Part shown: positions 16,443 through 24,679 of the stretch, piece by piece
Numbering within the stretch: position 1 is the stretch's first letter
Layout of the letters: each line of letters opens with the position of its first letter
Source of the DNA: Planctomycetota bacterium
GTDB taxonomy: Bacteria; Planctomycetota; Phycisphaerae; Phycisphaerales; UBA1924
Direction of reading: 5' to 3'
Assembly: GCA_039819165.1 (NCBI GenBank)
Contig: JBCBSM010000001.1
Span: forward strand, 558,001-622,000
DNA length: 64,000 bases
Position numbers and translations under genes: made by a program
The notes under the pieces: generated by a model
Seen by the model: the letters and a program-made list of their open reading frames with translations, nothing else
Databases searched by the model: none
Told to the model about the DNA's origin: nothing

Positions 16443-17549
16443 TTGCGAGGACTCATCCCTCGACTGTGTGCGGTGGTGCTAGTCCTGGCGGCGACGGCCG
16501 GCACGCGGGCGCAGAGCGATCTCGATCCCTCGATCCCCGCCAAGCTCTCGCTCTCCGGGCAGGACCGCACCGATGTCCGCGGCTGGGCGGACGCCAACTG
16601 GGCCATCCTCAGCGGCGGCGACCCCGTGGCGGCGAGCACGGCCCGGCGGCGGCTGGTCGCCCCCCTGCTCCGCGAGGACACCACCGCCGCGTTCCGGTCC
16701 GCCTTGGACCAGGTGCTCCAGGATCGACTCGATGCCGCCATGCGGGGAGGCGACGCCTTCTTGGGCATCAACTCGGCCATCATCTGTGGCTGGATCGGCA
16801 CCGATCGCTGCCTGCGAACGCTGCTCGACGTCGCCGAGCGAGGCGACGCGGCCATGCGGTTCGCGGCCCTCTCGGGCACCGAGAACGCGTTCCGTGCGGG
16901 CGTGATCGCGACCCCGGCCTTCGACGCCACCCAGGCCCGCCAGGCGGTGGACGCGGTCGCGGCGGCCATCCCGAATACGACGGAACGCAGCGAACTGGAC
17001 GCCCGCATCGACGCGCTGGCGCAGGCCATGCGGGTGCCCGAGGATCGCGCGTCGGGCCTCTCGACGCACGCGGCGATCGAGCTAACGCGGGCCACGGGGG
17101 CACGGATGCACACGCTGCCGGTCGACGACCAACTCGGCGACCGGATCCAGCCGCTCATCAAGGGGCTGGGGGCCATCCAGTCGGGCGTGACGCAGCGGCG
17201 GGGCGACGTCGACCCGGCGTGGCGTCGCGAGGCGATGCGGCTCATGGGCCGCTGCGGGGCGCTGGCCTTCCAGCTGGTGCGGCGGGAGCAGGCCGGCGAG
17301 ATCTCCGAGCCGGCCGCCGCCGACGCCCGGGCATCAATCGAGACGGCGCTGCTGGTGGCCAGCACGCTGCCCTCGCTGGTCCGCGTCGACGCGGACGTGC
17401 AGCAGGACCTCAACCGCCTGCAACTGCTGGATCGCTTCCGTGGGACGTCGGACGACGGCGGCGACACCTTCCGCCGCGCCATCGACGACCTGATGCGGAT
17501 CATGGGCAACGAGTTCGGATTCCCCATCGGGGAGTTCAACCTGCGGTAG
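16443..17549 (+). CDS. Secreted helical protein of unknown function (TTG start)
   Basis: TTG 16443 is the chosen start: AAGGAG (16431-16436) is six bases upstream and the first residues then form a classic signal peptide, RGLIPRLCAVVLVLAATAG, with a cleavage site at TRA-Q. Longer starts give an implausible Arg/Pro-rich leader. The mature protein (about 344 residues) is mostly alpha-helical and resembles armadillo/HEAT-like repeats: WADANWAILSGGDP, TARRRLVAPLLRED, MRFAALSGTENAFRAG. There are few Cys and no enzymatic motif. Codon use matches its neighbours. It lies between the reductase and the peptide-binding protein in the same direction, with its own strong ribosome binding site. Family not recognised. 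Confidence 0.75.
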   Translation: MRGLIPRLCAVVLVLAATAGTRAQSDLDPSIPAKLSLSGQDRTDVRGWADANWAILSGGDPVAASTARRRLVAPLLREDTTAAFRSALDQVLQDRLDAAMRGGDAFLGINSAIICGWIGTDRCLRTLLDVAERGDAAMRFAALSGTENAFRAGVIATPAFDATQARQAVDAVAAAIPNTTERSELDARIDALAQAMRVPEDRASGLSTHAAIELTRATGARMHTLPVDDQLGDRIQPLIKGLGAIQSGVTQRRGDVDPAWRREAMRLMGRCGALAFQLVRREQAGEISEPAAADARASIETALLVASTLPSLVRVDADVQQDLNRLQLLDRFRGTSDDGGDTFRRAIDDLMRIMGNEFGFPIGEFNLR

Positions 17550-17593
17550 GCCCTCGGCGCGTGGCGGCCGCAGCCGCGGGGCCCGCCGCGTCG

Positions 17594-17599
17594 TACAGT
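17594..17599 (+). promoter_or_regulatory. Candidate minus-10 element of the oppA-like gene
   Basis: TACAGT five bases before ATG 17605; no Shine-Dalgarno site is present. The identical hexamer lies six bases before the alkyltransferase start at 50980. Confidence 0.4.
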
Positions 17600-17604
17600 C
17601 GGCC

Positions 17605-19536
17605 ATGGTCAAGCTGCTCGCCCCCGTGCTGCTGCTGGCCCTCGTCGTGGCCGCGACGATGGTCAGCGATCGCCCGCTGCCCCGCGCCGACTTCGCGTTC
17701 GTCAACCGCGGCGACGTGAGCACGCTGGACCTCCAGAAGATGAGCTGGATGCAGGACCTCCGCGTGGCGCGGATGGTCTTCGAGGGCCTCGTCGAGAACG
17801 ACGTGTTCACGCAGGGCTACGACGTCGTGCCGGCGGTGGCCGAGCGATGGGACATCAGCGGCGACGGGCTGACCTACACCTTCCACCTCCGCGACAACGC
17901 AAAATGGACCAACGGCTCGCCCGTCACGGCGCACGACTTCGTGTACAGCTGGCGGCGGGCGATCCTGCCCGACACGGCGGCGGACTACACCAAGCTGTTC
18001 CAGCTCATCAAGGGCGCACCCGAATTCGCGGACTGGAGGCAGGCCCAGCTCGACGCGTTCCCCGATCGGCGGTTCGAGTCCGACGAGGCCCGCCGGGAGG
18101 CCGCCGAGGCGTTGTGGGCCGAGACCGAGGCGAAGTTCGCCGAGATGGTCCGGCTGCGGGCGCTCGACGACCGCACGCTCGAGGTCGAGCTCAAGCAGCC
18201 CACGCCCTACTTCCTGGATCTGCTCGCCTTCGCGGTGTTCTACCCGGTGTACCCGCCGCTGGTGCGGCAGTACGAGAGCATCGATCCGGCCACGGGCCTG
18301 CTCAAGGTGGCCTTCGGCTGGACCAAGCCGCCGCACCTGGTCAGCAACGGCCCATTCGAGCTGACCACCTGGCGCTTCAAGCGGGACATGTTCTTCGAGC
18401 GCAACCCCTACTACTGGAATCCGGACAAGCTGGACGTCGACACGGTGCTGATCCCGTCGATCAACGATCCCAACGCGGCGGTGCTCGCGTACGAGACCGG
18501 CGTGGTCGATTGGGTCAGCGACGTCACGCCGGCCTACCGCGCCGATATGCTGGCCGATAAGGCCGCGTTCTACGAGGAGAACCGCGAGCTGGTCGATCGG
18601 CTGCAGGCCGAGGGGCTGGACCAGTTCGAGATCGATCGGCGGCTGCCCGACGACCCCAGGAAGAACATCCATGCGGTGCCGGCGTTCGCCACGTACTGGT
18701 ACAACTTCAACTGCCTGCCCACGCTGCCCGACGGCACGCCCAACCCGTTCGCCGACGCGAGGGTGCGGCGGGCCTTCGCGATGGCGATCGACAAGCACGC
18801 CATCGTCGAGGACGTGATGCGGCTGGGCAACCCGGTTGCGCGGACGCTCATCCCGCGGGATTCCATAGGCGGCTACGCGAGCCCGGACGGCCTCGAGAGC
18901 CTGGGTGATGCGACAACCGAGGCCGAGCGGGCGGACATCGTCCGGCGTGCCAAGGCGCTGCTGTCCGAGGCGGGGTATCCGTCGCCCGACGACCTGCCGA
19001 CGATCACGATCCTGTTCAACAAGGACGCGGGGCACGACCTGATCGCCCAGGTCGTGCAGAAGAACTGGCAGGAGAACCTCGGCGTCGATGTCCGGTTGGA
19101 GCAGAAGGAGATCAAGGTCTTCCGCGACGACCTGAAGGAGCAGAACTTCATGGTCAGCCGGGCGGGCTGGTACGGGGACTACGGCGACCCGACGACCTTC
19201 CTGGACATCAACCGCAAGGACGATGGCAACAACGACCGCAAGTACCACGGCGTGCGGTACGAGGAACTGCTCGACGAAGCGGCCGTCGAGCTGGACAGCG
19301 AGCGCCGCATGGCGCTGCTCGGCGAGGCCGAGCGGATCATCATGGAGGAGGACCTGCCCATGGTGCCGCTCTTCCATTACGTCACGATCTACCTGTTCGA
19401 TCCCGATCGGGTGAGCGGGCTGAACCCCCACCCGCGGACGACGCAGAATATGTTCCTGATCGATCTGCTCGACGACGGCAAGGGCCGGGACGAGGCCCGG
19501 GCGATGCGTCCGGCGTCCGCGGCGGGGAGCCAGTAA
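17605..19536 (+). CDS. oppA: Peptide ABC transporter substrate-binding protein (family 5)
   Basis: A 643-residue extracytoplasmic solute-binding protein for oligopeptides. N-terminal hydrophobic anchor, LLAPVLLLALVVAATMVS, without a lipobox Cys, so it is either an uncleaved anchor or an ordinary signal peptide. The SBP_bac_5 landmarks are NRGDVSTLDLQK, AERWDISGDGLTYTFHLRDN, KWTNGSPVTAHDFVYSWRRA, NGPFELTTWRFKRDMFFERN and VRRAFAMAIDKHAIV. The insertion at about residues 140-190 and a C-terminal ending PHPRTTQNMFLI fit the OppA rather than the DppA size class. The stop codon overlaps the permease start. Only one permease follows and no ATPase genes are nearby, so the rest of the transporter must be encoded elsewhere. 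Confidence 0.9.
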   Translation: MVKLLAPVLLLALVVAATMVSDRPLPRADFAFVNRGDVSTLDLQKMSWMQDLRVARMVFEGLVENDVFTQGYDVVPAVAERWDISGDGLTYTFHLRDNAKWTNGSPVTAHDFVYSWRRAILPDTAADYTKLFQLIKGAPEFADWRQAQLDAFPDRRFESDEARREAAEALWAETEAKFAEMVRLRALDDRTLEVELKQPTPYFLDLLAFAVFYPVYPPLVRQYESIDPATGLLKVAFGWTKPPHLVSNGPFELTTWRFKRDMFFERNPYYWNPDKLDVDTVLIPSINDPNAAVLAYETGVVDWVSDVTPAYRADMLADKAAFYEENRELVDRLQAEGLDQFEIDRRLPDDPRKNIHAVPAFATYWYNFNCLPTLPDGTPNPFADARVRRAFAMAIDKHAIVEDVMRLGNPVARTLIPRDSIGGYASPDGLESLGDATTEAERADIVRRAKALLSEAGYPSPDDLPTITILFNKDAGHDLIAQVVQKNWQENLGVDVRLEQKEIKVFRDDLKEQNFMVSRAGWYGDYGDPTTFLDINRKDDGNNDRKYHGVRYEELLDEAAVELDSERRMALLGEAERIIMEEDLPMVPLFHYVTIYLFDPDRVSGLNPHPRTTQNMFLIDLLDDGKGRDEARAMRPASAAGSQ

Positions 19537-20543
19537 TGCTGGGCCTGGTCGTTCGCCGGCTGCTGCAGCTTCCCCTCATCGTGCTGGTGATCTATACGCT
19601 GACGCTGGCGCTGGCGTGGGCGATTCCGGGCAACCCGCTCGAGAACCCCGAGGGCCGCCAGCCCAAGCCCGAGGTGATCGCCGCGATGAAGCGGCAGTAC
19701 AACCTCGACAGCTTCCCGCGGTTCTACGCCTCGTACCTGGCCAGCGCCACGGGATTCGACTACGCCCGCGACCTGCTGACCGGGGAGATCGCGCGCGAGC
19801 GAGAGAAGGCCGAGGCGGCGGGCGAGCCCCCGCGGCAGCGGTACGTCTTCGACTTCGGTCCGAGCCTCGAGTACGAGGATTGGACGGTCAACGAGATCGT
19901 GCGGGACTCGCTGCCGGTGTCGATCACGCTGGGCTCGATCGCGATCCTGATTGCGCTGGGCGTGGGCACGTTCGCGGGCATCGTGGGTGCCGTCAAGCCC
20001 AACTCGCTGGCGGACCTAGCGACACTGGTGGTCGCGCTCGTGGGCATCAGCCTGCCGAGCTTCGTGATCGGCACGGTGTTGCTTCTGGTGTTCCCGGTGT
20101 GGCTCGGGCTGGGCGAGGTGGGCTCGAGCGCGGGCCCGCAGGACATGTTGCTGCCCGCGATCACGCTGAGCCTGCCGTTCGCGGCCTACATCGCCCGGCT
20201 GACGCGGATGGGCATGATCGAAGCGCTCTCGACCGACTACGTCCGCACGGCCCGCGCCAAGGGCGTCGCGGAACGGGTCGTGCTGCTGCGGCACGCCCTC
20301 AAGAACGCCTTCCTGCCCGTGCTGAGCTACTTGGGGCCCGCCGCCGCCCTGGCGATGACCGGCTCATTCATCGTCGAGCGTGTCTTCAACGTGCCGGGGA
20401 TGGGCCAGCACTTTGTCAACGGCGTGCAGAACAAGGACCTGTTCCTGATCATCGGCGTGGTGCTGGTCTTCGCGACGATGCTCGTGCTCTTCAACCTCGC
20501 GGTGGACGTGCTATACCGCTGGGTGGATCCGCGGATCGCCTAG
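19536..20543 (+). CDS. oppB: Peptide ABC transporter permease (OppB type)
   Basis: A 335-residue inner-membrane permease with an N-terminal segment (RRLLQLPLIVLVIYTLTLAL) and five further membrane helices. The EAA loop that contacts the ATPase is visible as YVRTARAKGVAERVVLLRHA, followed by NAFLPVLSYLGP and IVERVFNVPGMGQHF, which are hallmark OppB/DppB segments. It carries a periplasmic insertion of roughly 60 charged residues after the first helix (ARDLLTGEIAREREKAEAAG and onward). The ATG at 19536 shares its A with the TAA of oppA. oppC, oppD and oppF are not found downstream; the next gene is an ion channel. Confidence 0.9.
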   Translation: MLGLVVRRLLQLPLIVLVIYTLTLALAWAIPGNPLENPEGRQPKPEVIAAMKRQYNLDSFPRFYASYLASATGFDYARDLLTGEIAREREKAEAAGEPPRQRYVFDFGPSLEYEDWTVNEIVRDSLPVSITLGSIAILIALGVGTFAGIVGAVKPNSLADLATLVVALVGISLPSFVIGTVLLLVFPVWLGLGEVGSSAGPQDMLLPAITLSLPFAAYIARLTRMGMIEALSTDYVRTARAKGVAERVVLLRHALKNAFLPVLSYLGPAAALAMTGSFIVERVFNVPGMGQHFVNGVQNKDLFLIIGVVLVFATMLVLFNLAVDVLYRWVDPRIA

Positions 20544-20574
20544 AACCGAATCGGCCCGTCCCGCGATCGCCAGC

Positions 20575-20580
20575 TATCGT
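20575..20580 (+). promoter_or_regulatory. Candidate minus-10 element of the ion channel gene
   Basis: TATCGT eight bases before ATG 20589, which lacks a Shine-Dalgarno site. Confidence 0.35.
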
Positions 20581-20588
20581 CGCACCCG

Positions 20589-21530
20589 ATGAGCGTGTCC
20601 GAGCCGTACGACCCGACCACGAAGAGCCGGCTGGCGCTCTCCCTCCGCGCGCTGGCGGAGTCGTCGCGGTTCCAGGCAGTGGTCGTCGGGGCCATCCTCG
20701 TCGCGGGCATCAACGTCGGGCTGGAGACCTACCCCGGCGTGATGCAGCGGGCGGGCGGGGTGCTGCTGGCCATCGACAAGGCGGTCATCGGCTTCTTCCT
20801 GGCCGAGATCGTCGTCCGCATCGGGGCCCACTGGCCCAAGCCCTGGCGGTTCTTCTATTCGGGCTGGAACACCTTCGACTTCGTGATCGTCGCGGTGTGC
20901 CTGCTGCCGATGGGCGGGCCCTACGCGGCGGTGCTGCGGCTGGCGCGGGTGCTCCGCGTGCTGCGGCTGCTGACGGCCGTCCCCCGCCTCAGGATCCTGG
21001 TGACGGCGCTGCTGCACGCGATTCCCTCGATCGTGTACGTCGCGGGGCTGCTGATGGTCCTGTTCTATGTCTACGCGGTCATCGGCACGGTGCTGTTCGG
21101 CCGCAACGACCCGGTGCACTTCGGCACGCTGCACGACAGCATGTTCAGCCTGCTGCGAACCGTGACGCTCGAGGACTGGACCGACCTGTACTACACGCAG
21201 TCGCTGGGCTCGCGGGTCTACCCGCCGCCCGGCCTGGAGCGGTTCGATCGCGTCGTGCCGCGGCCGATGCCCATTCTGGCCGCCGCCTACTTCACGAGCT
21301 TCGTGATCATCGGCACCATGATCGTGCTGAACCTGTTCATCGGCGTGGTCATCAGCTCCATGACCGAAGCCCAGGCGGCCAACGCGCGCGACGCGCTCGA
21401 CCGCCGGGCCCGCGAGGATGAGGCGAGCATCGAGGCGCAGCTGATCCGCATGGAGCAGCAGATGGAACGGATGGGCGAGCAGATTCGCGGCCTGCGGGAG
21501 GCCGTCAAGCGTCAGCAGGACGAGGGCTAG
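20589..21530 (+). CDS. Voltage-gated cation channel of the bacterial NaV/CaV type
   Basis: A 313-residue single-domain, six-helix channel subunit, expected to form a tetramer in the cytoplasmic membrane. Helices S1-S3 span residues about 25-115; S4 carries regularly spaced Arg (RLARVLRVLRLLTAVPRLR); S5, pore helix and S6 follow. The selectivity filter is TLEDWTD at residues 193-199. NaChBac-type sodium channels have TLESW; the calcium-selective engineered channel CavAb has TLDDWSD. The acidic residues here fall at the same three positions, so calcium permeation is predicted by inference. The C-terminus is a charged coiled coil (IEAQLIRMEQQMERMGEQIR), as in NaVs. The extracellular loop between filter and S6 is long, about 35 residues. 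Confidence 0.88.
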   Translation: MSVSEPYDPTTKSRLALSLRALAESSRFQAVVVGAILVAGINVGLETYPGVMQRAGGVLLAIDKAVIGFFLAEIVVRIGAHWPKPWRFFYSGWNTFDFVIVAVCLLPMGGPYAAVLRLARVLRVLRLLTAVPRLRILVTALLHAIPSIVYVAGLLMVLFYVYAVIGTVLFGRNDPVHFGTLHDSMFSLLRTVTLEDWTDLYYTQSLGSRVYPPPGLERFDRVVPRPMPILAAAYFTSFVIIGTMIVLNLFIGVVISSMTEAQAANARDALDRRAREDEASIEAQLIRMEQQMERMGEQIRGLREAVKRQQDEG

Positions 21531-21600
21531 GGCGCGTCGGCCGGCTCGCGCGGGCGCCTGGCCATGGTCCGCAGCCGCGAGGGCGATAGAAGCCCGCCGC

Positions 21601-21606
21601 TACGAT
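21601..21606 (+). promoter_or_regulatory. Candidate minus-10 element of rlmN
   Basis: TACGAT five bases before GTG 21612; supports that start over ATG 21564. Confidence 0.4.
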
Positions 21607-21611
21607 CCTCC

Positions 21612-22802
21612 GTGCAGCACCCCGAGCACCACGTCTTCGACTTCACGCCGGAATCGCTGTCGGAGTGGTGCCGCCAGCGGGGCATGCCCGCGTTTCGAGC
21701 CAAGCAGATCCTCGAGTGGGTGTACGGCCGGGGCGTGGTCGATCCCGGGGCGATGACGAACCTGGCCGCCCGGGATCGCGCCACGCTCGCCGCGGAGATG
21801 GTGTTCCTCTCGGGGCCGACGGTGGCCCACCAGGTGGCGACCGACGGCACCCAAAAGCTGCTGGTCGAGTGGCCCGACGCGATGCGGCCCGGCCAGCTCG
21901 ACGCGGGGCATGCACAGATCGATCACGGCATGCGGCTGCCGATACTCAACGGCGACGGCTCGCCCGGCGGCATGCCCTACAGCGATTCGGCGCGGCAGAC
22001 CGAGTGCGTGATGATCCCCAGCGTCGCGAGGCGGACCGAGGGCCGCCCCCGCAAGACCGCGTGCATCTCGAGCCAGGTGGGCTGCCCCGTGGGCTGCACG
22101 TTCTGCGCGAGCGGCCTGGGCGGGCTCGACGGCAACCTGTCGACCGGCCGCATCGTCGAGCAGGCCTGGCGGCTGGCGCAGCTCGAAGGCGTCGGCCGCA
22201 TCAGCAACGTCGTCTTCATGGGCATGGGCGAGCCGCTCGCGAATTTCGGGAACGTCGTGCATGCCGTGCGGACGCTCGCGGCGCCCTGGGGCATGGGCAT
22301 CTCGGCACGTCGGATCACGATCTCGACGGTCGGCCTGCCTCGCGCCATCGAGCGGCTGGCCGCCGAGCTCGACCTGCCCGTCACGCTCGCCCTCAGCCTG
22401 CACGCCCCTACCGACGAGCTCCGCCGGCGGCTGATCCCCTGGGCCGAGTACTCGACCGTCCGCGAGCTGCTGGACGCCTGCCAGCGCTGGTTCGAGAAGA
22501 CCGGCCGCGAGATCACGCTGGAGTACATCCTGCTTCGGGGCGTCAACGATCGCCCGGGGCACGCCGAGGCCGTGGCCGACCTCGCCCTGTCGATGCGGGC
22601 CAACGTGAATCTGATACGCTACAACGAGGTGCCCATGGACGGCGGCGCCACGCGATTCGAGCGGCCACGCGGCGAGGACGTGCGGGCCTTCCTGGAGGTG
22701 CTGCGTCGGCGGGGCGTCAACGCGCACATCCGCGCGAGCCGCGGGCGAGACATCGCCGCCGCTTGCGGACAGCTCCGCCACGAGCACGCGGGGTCGGCCT
22801 GA
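21612..22802 (+). CDS. rlmN: Dual-specificity 23S rRNA/tRNA C2-adenosine methyltransferase RlmN
   Basis: Radical-SAM enzyme that methylates C2 of A2503 in 23S rRNA and A37 in some tRNAs. The 4Fe-4S motif is CPVGCTFC (CX3CX2C). Other family segments are PAFRAKQILEWVY near the N-terminus, ACISSQVGCPVGC, VVFMGMGEPLANFGNV, RRITISTVGLPRAIERL and LALSLHAPTDELRRRLIP, with VNAHIRASRGRDIAAACGQL at the end, which carries the second catalytic Cys. GTG 21612 is chosen because TACGAT is five bases upstream and the N-terminus then fits the family; ATG 21564 is the alternative. There is an insertion of about 35 residues before the radical-SAM core (residues about 95-130). The TGA overlaps the next ATG. Confidence 0.93.
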   Translation: MQHPEHHVFDFTPESLSEWCRQRGMPAFRAKQILEWVYGRGVVDPGAMTNLAARDRATLAAEMVFLSGPTVAHQVATDGTQKLLVEWPDAMRPGQLDAGHAQIDHGMRLPILNGDGSPGGMPYSDSARQTECVMIPSVARRTEGRPRKTACISSQVGCPVGCTFCASGLGGLDGNLSTGRIVEQAWRLAQLEGVGRISNVVFMGMGEPLANFGNVVHAVRTLAAPWGMGISARRITISTVGLPRAIERLAAELDLPVTLALSLHAPTDELRRRLIPWAEYSTVRELLDACQRWFEKTGREITLEYILLRGVNDRPGHAEAVADLALSMRANVNLIRYNEVPMDGGATRFERPRGEDVRAFLEVLRRRGVNAHIRASRGRDIAAACGQLRHEHAGSA

Positions 22803-23563
22803 TGTCGCTGGAGACCTTCGCGCCCTTCACGCCGATGCACGGCATCACGCTGGCGTGGAACCTGGCGCTCGGCTGGCTGCTGATCTGGTGGGGGCTGAGG
22901 CTCAGGCGGCGGGACGAGGCGACCGAGCGGCGCTTCCGCCGGCGGATCGGCTTCGTGCTGCTCGGCATCAACCTGCTGAACGTGGCGTTCTGGGCGTTCC
23001 TCCAGCCGCGCGTGCCGGGTGGCGAGCCGTTCGATCCCAAGAACGACCTGCCGCTGCACGTGTGCGACCTGGCGGCGTTCATCGCGGTGTGGGCGTTCAT
23101 CGCGCCCAACCGCCTGGCGCACACGCTGCTGTACTTCTGGGGGCTCGCGCTGTCGTCGTCGGCCTACGTCGTGCCGGTGCTGACCAAGGGGCCGGCGTAC
23201 CTGCACTACTGGAGCTTCTGGTTCGGGCACCTCGACATCGTGGCGCCGGCGCTGTACGTCGCGATCGTCGCGGGCTTCCTGCCGACCTGGCGGGACCTGC
23301 TGCGGGGCGTGCTGGTGACGCTTGGCTACGTGGCGGTCGTGCTCACGGTCAACATCATCCTGGATGACGGCCAGAGCGGCGGCAACTACGCCTACGTCGG
23401 CCGCACCGACGACGGACCGCAGGCCGCGCTCGGGCCCTGGCCCTGGCGGTTGCCCGTGATGTTCGCTATAGGCGGCTTGATCATGGTGGCGGCGTGGGCA
23501 CCGTGGGCGGTGCGGCGGCAGGTGCAGCGGCGGCGAACGGCGTCCGGCGCGGGCGACGCCTAG
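22802..23563 (+). CDS. Integral membrane protein, YwaF/TIGR02206 family
   Basis: A 253-residue protein with about seven membrane segments. The family pattern is clear: FTPMHGITL near the N-terminus, DLPLHVCDLAAFIAVWAF, a mid segment HYWSFWFGHLDIVAPALY, and DDGQSGGNYAYVGR before the last helices, where TIGR02206/YwaF proteins have conserved Asn and Tyr. The function of the family is not established. ATG 22802 overlaps the rlmN stop (TGATG), so it is translationally coupled to that gene, though no common function is known. The WecA-like gene begins nine bases after its stop. Confidence 0.85.
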   Translation: MSLETFAPFTPMHGITLAWNLALGWLLIWWGLRLRRRDEATERRFRRRIGFVLLGINLLNVAFWAFLQPRVPGGEPFDPKNDLPLHVCDLAAFIAVWAFIAPNRLAHTLLYFWGLALSSSAYVVPVLTKGPAYLHYWSFWFGHLDIVAPALYVAIVAGFLPTWRDLLRGVLVTLGYVAVVLTVNIILDDGQSGGNYAYVGRTDDGPQAALGPWPWRLPVMFAIGGLIMVAAWAPWAVRRQVQRRRTASGAGDA

Positions 23564-23572
23564 AACCGCCCG

Positions 23573-24679
23573 ATGCCGCTGCTCGTCCTTGGACTCGGCC
23601 TGGTTGCGCTGGTGGTCGGCCTGCTGGCGACCGGCGCGGCGGTGGCGGCCGGTCGGCGGCTGGAGGCCCTCGACGCACCGGGCGTCGCCGGGCAGGTCAA
23701 GGCCGCGCCCCGGCGGGTGCCCAACATCGGTGGCGTGGGCATCGCAGCGGGCATCGTGCTGCCCCTGGCCGTCGTGGGCCTCATCGTTGGGCTCTCGCAG
23801 CCGCCGGCGATGCACCCGGACGCAGCCGAGCACGTCGACGGCCTCCGCGGGAGCCTGCCGGGCCTGGCCTGGCTGCTGGCGGCCCTGCTCGGGCTGCACG
23901 CCCTCGGGCTGATCGATGATCGGCGGCCGCTGGGCCCTTGGCTGAAGCTCGGGCTGATGGCCCTGCCGTGCATCGCGGTGCCGCTGCTGACCGACACCCG
24001 CATGCTGGTGCTGCTCGATGCGCTCCCGGGGGGCTACGCGCTCTCGGTGGCGGTGACGGCGGCCTGGCTGCTGGCGATGACCAACGCCCTCAACTTCCTG
24101 GACAACATGGATGGTCTGGCGGCGGGCCTGGCGGCCATCGCGTCGGGCTTCCTGCTGTTCACGGTGCTGGCGGCCGGCCAGTGGTTCGTGGCGGGCATGC
24201 TCGCGTGCGTCGCCGGCTCGTGCCTGGGCTTCCTGCCCTGGAACTTCCCACGGGCCCGCATCTTCATGGGCGACGGGGGCTCGCTGGTGCTGGGCTTCGC
24301 CATGGGCTTCCTGAGCGTGCGGGGGACCTACGTCAACGCCGAGGCGGGCAACTGGTACGCCGCGTTGCTCCCGCCGCTGGTGCTCGCCGTCCCGCTATAC
24401 GACCTGGCGACCGTCGTGCTGCTGCGGCTGGCCCAGGGCCGCAGCCCACTGGTCGGCGACCTGCAGCACGTGAGCCACCGCCTGGCCGACCGCGGCCTGG
24501 GCCGCACCGGCGCCGTGCTCGCGCTGTGGGGCCTGGCGGCCATCAGCGGCGTCTCGGGCGTACTGCTGGCGCGGGTCGATGCCGCGGGCGCGGTCCTCAT
24601 CGCGGTGCAGGCGGCGGCGGTCGTCGTGGTGCTCGCGGCCCTCGAGTTCTGGCCGATGCGGTGGGGCGGCGATGGCTGA
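23573..24679 (+). CDS. Undecaprenyl-phosphate sugar-1-phosphate transferase (WecA/TagO-like)
   Basis: A 368-residue polytopic membrane enzyme of the MraY/WecA superfamily, distinct from MraY at 11.2 kb. It should start a surface glycan by loading GlcNAc-1-phosphate or a similar sugar onto undecaprenyl phosphate. Seen: KAAPRRVPNIGGVGI, the DD pair in GLIDDRRPLGPWLKL, NALNFLDNMDGLAAGLAAIA, NFPRARIFMGDGGSLVLGF, and a C-terminal cytoplasmic loop with DLQHVSHRLADRGLG replacing the MraY HHH loop. About ten or eleven helices. The next gene, an O-antigen-ligase-like protein, starts within its last codons (8-base overlap), which supports a surface-polysaccharide role for both. Confidence 0.88.
   Translation: MPLLVLGLGLVALVVGLLATGAAVAAGRRLEALDAPGVAGQVKAAPRRVPNIGGVGIAAGIVLPLAVVGLIVGLSQPPAMHPDAAEHVDGLRGSLPGLAWLLAALLGLHALGLIDDRRPLGPWLKLGLMALPCIAVPLLTDTRMLVLLDALPGGYALSVAVTAAWLLAMTNALNFLDNMDGLAAGLAAIASGFLLFTVLAAGQWFVAGMLACVAGSCLGFLPWNFPRARIFMGDGGSLVLGFAMGFLSVRGTYVNAEAGNWYAALLPPLVLAVPLYDLATVVLLRLAQGRSPLVGDLQHVSHRLADRGLGRTGAVLALWGLAAISGVSGVLLARVDAAGAVLIAVQAAAVVVVLAALEFWPMRWGGDG

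Noticed and set aside
17536-19431. A 631-codon open frame opposite the oppA-like gene
   Set aside because: Antisense shadow; composition of Val/Arg/Gly/Gln repeats and no start signal, while oppA is a clear family match.
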